From: Saprolegnia diclina VS20
Taxonomy: Eukaryota > Oomycota > Saprolegniomycetes > Saprolegniales > Saprolegniaceae
Reading direction: 5' to 3'
Assembly (NCBI RefSeq): GCF_000281045.1
Contig: NW_008246132.1
Span: 211,462-232,854 of the forward strand
DNA: 21,393 bases
Below are positions 9,605-16,241 of this stretch, one piece after another (within the stretch, counting starts at the first letter, position 1; every line of letters starts with the position of its first letter). Both the position numbers and the translations under genes were made by a program. Under the pieces are notes generated by a model, which was not told where the DNA came from, made no database searches, and was given only the letters and a program-made list of their open reading frames with translations.

Positions 9605-11848
9605 TTACGGCAAAGAAGCCCGTGCGGCCGCGACAACTTGATCCAGAATGGTCAGACGCGTGCGCGACGTGCGTGCGTTCAAGTGGTTACCTCCGCACAT
9701 GGTCGGATACCCCGTCGAGTCCGCGAGCAAGAGCGTGTCGCCGTCCGAGTAGTTGTCGGCGTAGTCGAGTAGCGTCGCGTTCGCAGCTTTCACAGCGGCG
9801 TGGAGCGGGTCGAGAAACCACGCCTTCTCTTTGCGAAACGCTGATCGACTAATTCGCGCCGGCACTTTGACGGTGCTGCCACTGACCCACGTGTCGGGCA
9901 CCATCTGCGGGTACTCGGGGCTCTGGTCGACGACAAACACCTTGATGCCGAGGCGCGAGAGCTTGTGTAGTTCGGCTTCAAGCGACGCAAAGAGGTGGTG
10001 TACGTCGTCGGCGTTTTGCTCATTGCACGCAACAAACTCGTACAAGCAGCACTTGGGCGGGTGTGCGTACGGGCGGTCAAGGGGCGCGCCCGGGTTGATA
10101 AACTGGATCCAGTGTACGACGAGGAGAACGGCTTGCGGCTTGAGCGCTGCGAGCATGTGCATGTTTTGAGCAAACTCGGGGCGGCACGGCAGCATCGCGC
10201 GGCCCCACCGGTCCTTCAAGACAATCGTCGGAAACGGCGTCTTGGACGCAACCGCATCATCAAAGAGCCGCATGAACCGGGGCACCGACATGTCGGCGTG
10301 CGAGTCGCCAAGAACGACGAGCGTACCGTCCGCCTCGTGCCCCGGGTTGATGACCTCGCAGCGTTCAGGGTAGCCCGGATTCACCGGGTCCTTGAACGGA
10401 AATGGCACCGGCGAGGTCGCGGCTGTGATGTACTTGGCGTCGGGCGCACAGCTCGTTGTCCGGACGTTCCAGTTGCCGTCGGCCATGGCTTGCTTGGTCT
10501 GCAGCACCGTCGTCATGGCTCGCGGTACCGTCGTTGCGTTGAGCGCCGTGGTGTCGATGATGGGCGGCAACGGCGCATTGGCAATCTCGATCTCGGTGGC
10601 GGAGAAGCTTGCCGGGTTCTTGTAGGCGCAACCGGCGACCACCGCGACTGCGAACATGCCAACCACGAGAAGTGGCGTGACCCATTTGGCGCGGTGGCGT
10701 CGAAGTCGTCCTTCGAGGTCTTCGTATGTCGCAATGCTCAAGACGAGGCTGAGCAGCAGCATCGCATACGGCTGCATGTAGAACGGTCGACTCGTCACGT
10801 CCGGATACCGCTCGATCGCAAAGACGAGGAGCGGCCAGTGCCAGAGATACAAACAGTAGCTGATCTTGCCGACGTAGATAACGACGCGGTTGCTGAGAAG
10901 GTACGTGTTGACACTCGCGTCGGCGCCAGCGGCAATCGAGAGCGTCGCCCCGACCGTCGGAAGCAGCGCATAATACCCCGGAAACGCGCTTGTCTCATCA
11001 ATGCAAGCCAAGCCGACGACCACGGACGCGAGGCCGACGATGGCCACGAGATGGCGTCCCCAACGACTCGTGATTGCGACGCCGTGCATGTGGAGGTAGG
11101 CGAGGAGGCCGCCCATCGACATTTGCCAAAACCGGCTCAACGGCATGTAGAACGACATCTTGTTGTTGTCGTTGTAGCCGATAAAGCAGACGTTGGTGGC
11201 AAAGCTCACCACGAGCACCATCACTTGCAAGACAATCGCGGTCTTGAAGCGCATGCGCATGAGAAGCGACGCGAAGAGAGGCCAAAAGATGTAGAATTGC
11301 TCTTCGACTCCGAGGGACCAGAGATGCAAAAGCGGGTTGGTCTTGACGTCAATGTCAAAGTACGAGTGCGTGAGCGAGAGAACTTGGAGGTTGGCGCTGA
11401 AGAGCGACCCCGCGAGCATCGTCGCTGCCATCGCCTTCACCTTGGGCGCCATGAGGTAGAGGTACCCGAGCCAGAACGTTGCAATCAAAACAACGAGGAG
11501 CGTCGGGAAGATGCGTCGGACGCGCCGCGCGTAGAATCCCGTGTACGTAAAGCTGCCGCGCTGATGCTCTTTGAAGAGGATGCCAGAGATGAGAAAGCCG
11601 GAAATGACAAAGAAGACGTCAACACCGATAAAGCCACCGGGCAGGAACGCTGGGTACGCGTGAAAGAGTAGCACGGGTATGACCGCGAGGGTTCGAAGTC
11701 CGTCGACATCGGGGCGGTAGGTGAGCGGTGTCGGCGGCACGTCGTCGTCCGGCGCCGGTAGCAAAGCATCTAGAGCAACGGGCATCTCGTCCGGCGACTT
11801 TACGCGTAGTGTCTCGGGTGTTGTTGAAGGCGTCGAATGACCGTCCAT
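9605..11848 (-). CDS. OafA-type acyltransferase-3 membrane protein with SGNH domain, 747 aa
   Basis: The start is the ATG at 11848; an in-frame TTG six bases upstream is not a eukaryotic start. Stop TAA is at 9605-9607. Residues about 44-410 form the acyltransferase-3 membrane domain: RPDVDGLRTLAVIPVLLFHA with the catalytic-type His63, GFIGVDVFFVISGFLISG, YARRVRRIFP (about 107), HLWSLGVEEQFYIFW (175-189) and ISYCLYLWHWPL (about 329). The C-terminal part, about 505-747, is an SGNH-hydrolase-like domain with GDSHAD (Ser516) and GGNHLNA (His722). Such proteins move acetyl or other acyl groups across a membrane onto glycans. The block-V aspartate expected three residues before the histidine is glycine here. 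The two-domain layout is common in bacteria and known in oomycetes and animals; the substrate is unknown. The gene appears intronless. Confidence 0.95.
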   Translation of the reverse strand: MDGHSTPSTTPETLRVKSPDEMPVALDALLPAPDDDVPPTPLTYRPDVDGLRTLAVIPVLLFHAYPAFLPGGFIGVDVFFVISGFLISGILFKEHQRGSFTYTGFYARRVRRIFPTLLVVLIATFWLGYLYLMAPKVKAMAATMLAGSLFSANLQVLSLTHSYFDIDVKTNPLLHLWSLGVEEQFYIFWPLFASLLMRMRFKTAIVLQVMVLVVSFATNVCFIGYNDNNKMSFYMPLSRFWQMSMGGLLAYLHMHGVAITSRWGRHLVAIVGLASVVVGLACIDETSAFPGYYALLPTVGATLSIAAGADASVNTYLLSNRVVIYVGKISYCLYLWHWPLLVFAIERYPDVTSRPFYMQPYAMLLLSLVLSIATYEDLEGRLRRHRAKWVTPLLVVGMFAVAVVAGCAYKNPASFSATEIEIANAPLPPIIDTTALNATTVPRAMTTVLQTKQAMADGNWNVRTTSCAPDAKYITAATSPVPFPFKDPVNPGYPERCEVINPGHEADGTLVVLGDSHADMSVPRFMRLFDDAVASKTPFPTIVLKDRWGRAMLPCRPEFAQNMHMLAALKPQAVLLVVHWIQFINPGAPLDRPYAHPPKCCLYEFVACNEQNADDVHHLFASLEAELHKLSRLGIKVFVVDQSPEYPQMVPDTWVSGSTVKVPARISRSAFRKEKAWFLDPLHAAVKAANATLLDYADNYSDGDTLLLADSTGYPTMCGGNHLNARTSRTRLTILDQVVAAARASLP

Positions 11849-11866
11849 GAGCAAAAGTGAAAATGA
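11849..11866 (-). promoter_or_regulatory. Inr/FPR-like core promoter of the acyltransferase gene
   Basis: Directly before the ATG the minus strand reads TCATTTTCACTTTTGCTC. TCATTTT matches the oomycete initiator and CTTTTGC fits the flanking-promoter-region pattern. If used, the 5' UTR would be only about 15 nt. Confidence 0.5.
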
Positions 11867-11908
11867 TTAAAGTGTCGGTGGCAGCAACTAAGCTACCAGC
11901 CCGCAACG

Positions 11909-12014
11909 AATTTTTGATCAACGTGCGCGGCCATATATCGCGTAGGTACCAATCGTATCCAAGGACGGCGGTTCGACTAAGTAATTCCGCAAACCTAGCT
12001 GGGAATTTTTGATC
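11909..12014. repeat. Direct repeat AATTTTTGATC in the acyltransferase upstream region
   Basis: AATTTTTGATC occurs at 11909-11919 and 12004-12014, followed by AACGTG and GAACGTTG respectively. Between the copies, at 11956-11964, lies TATCCAAGG (minus-strand CCTTGGATA), 108 bp upstream of the acyltransferase ATG. These are candidate promoter elements only. Confidence 0.4.
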
Positions 12015-13322
12015 GAACGTTGGGTGGCAAGCACCTGGAGCGGCAATGCAAGCAGCGTTGGTTGTGAGCCAGTGCGATGACAAATCGATTTCCATGTGTC
12101 GATACGGAACGCGGTGCTGAAATCCAGATTTCTTGTCTTCAAGAGAGTTGCCACCATGAGACTATTACATGTCTGTTACGCACGAGTGTACGTACAAGTA
12201 CTGTCATGTTGTTGGTAACGGTTATCCATTCCACCCACAAGCCAACTCTGACACAACTAAAGGTGGTGATGATTCCATCGCCCATCAAATAAAAATTTGA
12301 CTCCGCTCTTTGATTAAACTTATGGTGTGAGCAAAAACCGTCTTGCGTCTTGTTTGTTGTACAATAGTGTGGAGACGCGAACAGGACAGAGTGACAGGGT
12401 GGAATGCAGGCGTTTCGTCGAAAACATGTGACCAATCACGATGGTGGCCACACGTTTGACTCATCAGTTGGACAACAAAAAATTGGTGCCCTCGTATCAG
12501 TTAATTGGTCGAATCGACTCGCATCGGTGCCCCCTCTCGGTGCTATAGCCGGGACACGAATGTCCACTTGAGAATGCATGTCGCTGAGAAGTTTCGCAGG
12601 GTACCAGCTTGGGTCGCCTACATGATTTAATGCACCCAAGCAACACCCAAAGCGCGCATGGCTCAACCCTGGGCTCAACGCGTGGCAGACATGCTGGACT
12701 GATAATCGTATGTCGTGTCCACAAAGCGCGACTTTGTGTCGCACCTCGGACTGCCAACGCACAGTCGGGTATAATCTCAATATATTCACGATATCGGGAA
12801 CATGTAGTACAGGCCACGTCAGCCCAGCGAACGCCCGGTCACAGATTTTTGTGGCATTTGGCTGCTGGGCGAGCCCTGCGTGCATACATTTTTGTGGTCG
12901 AAGAAGTAGACACCATACAAAGCGTTCTATTTCGCCGGCTGGCACCCAGAAGATATTACTACAGAACGCGACAAAATCGCCTTTGGATCGTCCTCGGTTT
13001 CGCAAGTCATGGCGCACATCAAACCCTGGCAGAATGCATCCTCCCTCGACCAATGACGTCAGACAAGATCCTTTCTTTGAGATTGGCGGTCCAGCCTTCG
13101 AGACACTGAATCGCTCCCAAGGTGCAGCAGCTCGGGGGTCCGAATGTAGGCTACGCGCGAAATATAGCTGTACGGGATACAAATCTGGTATTTTTGGCGT
13201 GTGTACTTGATGAGGTGTGCTCTCGAGCGCAGGGCACGTGTGCGTTGAGGTTGCTGCACTCGAATGAATGAAGACATTATTTTGCGAAAAATAATTAAAT
13301 GGAGAGCTTAGCGCTAGACAAT
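12015..13322. other. 1.3-kb interval with no convincing gene
   Basis: The longest frame, minus strand 12436-13182 (248 codons), lacks an ATG near its start, shows weak codon bias and no domain. Two 166-codon plus-strand frames overlap it in other frames. CCCATCAAATAAAAATTTG near 12279-12297 is AT-rich and could include a polyadenylation-type AATAAA. Nothing else was recognised. Confidence 0.5.
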
Positions 13323-13358
13323 AGCATGCTTATCACCATGCTTAACAGCATGCTTATA
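13323..13358 (+). repeat. Three tandem 12-bp units (ANCATGCTTANN)
   Basis: The units AGCATGCTTATC, ACCATGCTTAAC and AGCATGCTTATA follow each other exactly. The third unit ends in TTATATAG, about 30-35 bp before the tRNA-Gly gene, the position of TATA-like elements that assist RNA polymerase III at some plant and protist tRNA genes. It may be a small minisatellite or a regulatory array. Confidence 0.7.
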
Positions 13359-13389
13359 TAGTGAACGTTTTTGCATAAGAAACAAGCTT

Positions 13390-13460
13390 GCGCTATTGGT
13401 TTAGTGGTAAAATATCTCGTTGCCATCGAGATGCCCCGGGTTCGATTCCCGGATGGCGCA
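13390..13460 (+). tRNA. tRNA-Gly (anticodon GCC)
   Basis: A complete 71-nt cloverleaf without an intron. Acceptor arms GCGCTAT and ATGGCGC pair throughout with one G-U. The anticodon stem ATCTCG/CGAGAT closes the loop TTGCCAT with anticodon GCC. The D-arm/A-box is TGGTTTAGTGG and the T-arm/B-box is GGTTCGATTCC with stem CCGGG/CCCGG. The discriminator base is A13460 and CCA is not encoded, as in eukaryotes. TTTT at 13464-13467 is a suitable polymerase III terminator, and TTATATAG lies about 35 bp upstream. Confidence 0.97.
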
Positions 13461-13468
13461 ATCGTTTT
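13461..13468 (+). terminator. RNA polymerase III terminator of tRNA-Gly
   Basis: A TTTT run lies 4 nt after the tRNA 3' end, with a second ATTTTG stretch just beyond. Confidence 0.7.
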
Positions 13469-13564
13469 GATTTTGTTTACAATGGCAATATCCATCCATT
13501 TTGCGACTACTTTTTCGGGGTCTATACTGCTGTCATGCAATGCGGGCGTCGTGCCATTAGTCTT

Positions 13565-13780
13565 CAATCAAGTGACCTCTTGTTGTTAATCCGATGTCGT
13601 GGTTCGCTGCAAAATCCTCGTTTGGTCAATGGCGTTAAGTCTGAGAACTGACTTTGCAAATTTGGCTAGCCGTACCTCGCACTTTGCCTCGACGCCACCG
13701 CTACGAGGACGGACAAAGCTCGGGCCCGCGCTTCGAGTCGACTCTTTGGAGGCTTGAGCCACCTGCACCTTTGCAAGCTG
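13565..13780 (+). pseudogene. Decayed tandem copy of promoter and 5' exon of the 13985 gene
   Basis: Blocks here repeat, in the same order, sequence upstream of and within the next gene. CAATCAAGTGACCTCT (13565) matches CAATCAACTGACCTCT (13832). TTTGGTCAATGGCG (13621) matches TTTGACCAATGGCA (13890). AACTGACTTTGCAAATTTGG (13645) matches AACTGACTTTTTGCGAAATTTGG (about 13925). AAGCTCGGGCCCGCGCT is identical at 13716 and 14183 and is followed by CTCTTTGGAGGC versus CTCTTGGAGGCC. About 190 bp, including the start codon, is missing relative to the intact copy. This is a partial tandem duplication that decayed; no protein is expected. Confidence 0.65.
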
Positions 13781-13864
13781 GCAACGTTAAGACCTGCCTC
13801 GCCCTCTTCGGTCATGGCGGACAACAATATGCAATCAACTGACCTCTGGTGCAGTTTTTGCCAA

Positions 13865-13953
13865 CCAATCTGATAGCGTTGCTGGCTTTATTTGACCAAT
13901 GGCATCGCATCCTTTCGAGCAATCAACTGACTTTTTGCGAAATTTGGACCAAT
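13865..13953 (+). promoter_or_regulatory. Three CCAAT boxes upstream of the 13985 gene
   Basis: CCAAT occurs at 13865-13869, 13896-13900 and 13949-13953, all in the same orientation, within 120 bp of the start codon. The corresponding site in the decayed upstream copy reads TCAAT. These are candidate NF-Y-type sites; function is inferred from motif and spacing only. Confidence 0.4.
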
Positions 13954-13984
13954 CACAGGTCAGGCAGCGCTGCGGCTTTGGACG

Positions 13985-15223
13985 ATGCACAGCGCCGAGG
14001 ACCTCGCCGAGCTTGCGGCAGCCATTGCGCATGTCCAGCAGACGCTGGCGCGGTTGCAGTCCAAGGAAGAGACGGACGAACTCATGGACGACGTCGATCG
14101 GCGCATCAACGCCGGCGCCAGCACCGAAGACCTCCTCGTGCTGGGCCTCGATGCCTTTCCGCGGACACGGGCGCTCTGGGCCAAGCTCGGGCCCGCGCTA
14201 CCTACAGAGCTCTTGGAGGCCTTTGCTGCGTACAAGGACGCGCTCGCCCTCGAGAAGACAAAGGCAACCGAGGATGCTACGGTAGCAACGGATGCCCCAA
14301 GCGTCGACGCATCTGCTCCCGTCGCCGAGGCGGCGCCGTCACCTGCGAACATCGAGACGCCAACTGACGCAGCTGCGAGTCAAGACGAAGAGGCATTGTC
14401 GGAAGATGCGCTTGCAGAAGAACACAAACATGCGGTCACGGCGCCGCCACCGACAGACGAGCGCGAGGTCATGGAGTGCTCCGAGGACATGGACGGCGCC
14501 GGCGACACGGAAGAGGGCGACGACATAGTTGCTGAAACCCCGCAGGACGAGAGCGAACCTCCGACGCCCGACGAGCCCGTGGCCTCGGCGCCCATCGTCG
14601 AGACACAAGAGCGGAAGCTCTCGGACGCCAAAGAGCCCAGCAGCAGCAACCACAACACTCCACAGCGCGCGTCGTCTCGCATCCGCGGTCGCGCCGGTAC
14701 GCCTACCCTGCGTGAACATTCCATAGCGATGATGCTGTAGATACCCAAGCAGCGGCGTCACCCAAGACGTCCAAACGACCAGTGGCTTCGACGGACGACG
14801 TCGACAGCGAGTCGGATGTCGTTCCGCTTGTGCATCTCCGCAAGCGGTCGGCGCCCACGACGCCAAAAGTCGATGCCAAGTCGAGCGAATCCGAGTCCCC
14901 GCCCAAGCGTACGTCTCCATTGTAGATGCTGGTGTATTGCATTTGTGTTGATCGATCAATGCAGGGACTTCGGGCCGGGCATCGCGGGCCAAGGTGCCAC
15001 CCAAAGACCCTACCCCGCCCGCCCGCACGTCGACGCGGAAGGACGCAAAACCCAAAAAGGGCGCCAAGAAGGTGATCGAAGTACGACCCACTTGTATCAC
15101 GTTCGACAGAATACATAATGTCCTCTGTAGGACGAGAGCGAAGAGTCGGAAGTGACACCGTCCCGGCGCAAGTCGACGCGGCGCGTCGCGACGCGGAAGC
15201 GCAAACTCGACGACAGCGACTAA
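13985..15223 (+). CDS. Probable nuclear protein, acidic middle and basic C-terminus, 362 aa, 4 exons
   Basis: Exons 13985-14696, 14741-14908, 14965-15080 and 15131-15223, with introns of 44, 56 and 50 nt (GTACGC..GTAG, GTACGT..CAG, GTACGA..GTAG), keep the frame open to a TAA. Residues 1-95 are helical (AEDLAELAAAIAHVQQTLAR...) and could form a small helical domain or coiled coil. Residues 95-240 are disordered, rich in A, E, D, T, P and S. Exons 2-4 add S/D-rich stretches mixed with basic ones (LRKRSAPTTPK, RTSGRASRAK, RRKSTRRVATRKRKLDDSD). The basic tail looks like a bipartite nuclear-localisation signal with possible AT-hook-like GRA segments. No family is recognised; a chromatin-associated role is inference from composition. 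Taken as a single exon the frame would stop inside intron 1. Confidence 0.8.
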
Positions 15224-15395
15224 CTACATACTCTCTCGTGTTGATACGATATACTACAATTGTAGTACTCTTGAACATTAGTCGCCACAGTCAACTGTCC
15301 AGTCGCTTCACCTGCAAAGTGCTCACCAACATATCTACTCATGGAATGACGTGGCAACGCGAGAAAGCACACACGCGTTTGTGGAAACGTTGGCA

Positions 15396-16205
15396 CTATT
15401 CCTTCATGGCGAGGTGTTCGTGGACCCAGGACTTGAACGCACTCAGCTGCGTCTCGGCGAGGCAGTTGATGGCGGGGGCAAGGATGAACGACCAGTCGCA
15501 GGACCTCCGCGTCTGAAAGACGTGGCACTTCTTGATGGCTTCGTACGTCTCGATCGCGTTCGGCCGTTGACCCGGCTAACGACCCACCGTTCAAGCTGTG
15601 CTTCCAAGTGACATAAGAGTACCGAGGCGCAGTCGGCTTTGGTAAAGAGCAGCCAGACCACGGGCGACGACGCCAGCGACGCCGTCAGCGCCGAGAGGCG
15701 GTCGAGCTCGTTGGCGACGAGCGGAAACCGCAGTATGTCGCTCATGTCGATGCAAAAGCAGACTACGCCAACGTCGTTCATGTGCTGGTACCACAAATGG
15801 CGTGCGTCTCGGTGCCCGGGCATGTCGAGGAGCTTGAACATACGCGCGTGGATGGCCGTGGTCTTGATGCACGCCACTTTGGTCGGGGCCGGCAGCGGTG
15901 GCGTCCACGACGACGGATGAGCGGTTGTCGCCGGTGCATTCGGGATGCTCGCCAGGCCTACGCTCCAGCAAGGGCAAGTTATCGACCATTTGAGAGAGCT
16001 GTGTCTACCGTGGGCAAGGGCACTCTTGCCACTGCTGTCGAGCCCCAGCAGCAAAATCGACTTGTCTCTACACTCCACTACGTACAGCGAAAACAGACTA
16101 GGAGCGTGCACCGTACTCTGCTTTGCGGGTGCTCGTAAAGCTGAGTCGCCGAGATAGCTGACGCGACGAGCTCGGGTGCACGGCCATGGAGCCCGTGTTG
16201 CCCAT
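15396..16205 (-). CDS. Divergent ARF-like small GTPase, 220 aa, 4 exons
   Basis: Exons in transcript order: 16117-16205, 16009-16067, 15623-15957, 15396-15575. The introns are 49, 51 and 47 nt, all GTA..TAG. The protein begins MGNTGS, an N-myristoylation-type signal as in ARF/ARL proteins. P-loop GLDSSGKS is at 38-45. Switch I has PT (74-75), exactly as far before the next motif as in ARF1. DMPGHRDARHLW at 94-105 matches ARF DVGGQDKIRPLW but has His in place of the catalytic Gln. TKAD at 155-158 replaces NKxD, and the SAxxG G5 motif is not recognisable. The C-terminus ends in an amphipathic ARF-type helix (AFKSWVHEHL). The middle 51-nt intron preserves frame, so a form retaining it is possible. 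It probably acts in membrane traffic or signalling with altered GTP hydrolysis (inference). Confidence 0.85.
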
Positions 16206-16241
16206 CGTGGAAGCGTTTCACAAGAAACTCCAGTGGCCATC
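16206..16241. promoter_or_regulatory. 36-bp gap between divergent start codons
   Basis: This lies between the ATG of the ARF-like gene (minus) and the chosen ATG of the 27-exon gene (plus). Any promoters must overlap each other or the opposite gene's first exon. A further plus-strand ATG at 16186 (MEPVLPIVEAFHKKLQW...) can also be spliced in frame to 16300 through a GTCACT donor and would overlap ARF exon 1, so the 5' ends of both genes are uncertain. Confidence 0.5.

Noticed and set aside
9995-11671. 558-codon plus-strand frame opposite the acyltransferase gene
   Set aside because: It is antisense to a gene with clear family motifs. Its extreme Arg/Glu/His content is what a mirror frame of G/C-biased codons produces.
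12436-13182. 248-codon minus-strand frame
   Set aside because: It has no ATG near its start, weak third-position bias and no domain; two other long frames overlap it.
13985-14740. Single-exon 251-residue version of the 13985 gene
   Set aside because: Its last codons and stop lie in a 44-nt GTACGC..TAG intron; splicing continues a composition-consistent protein for three more exons.
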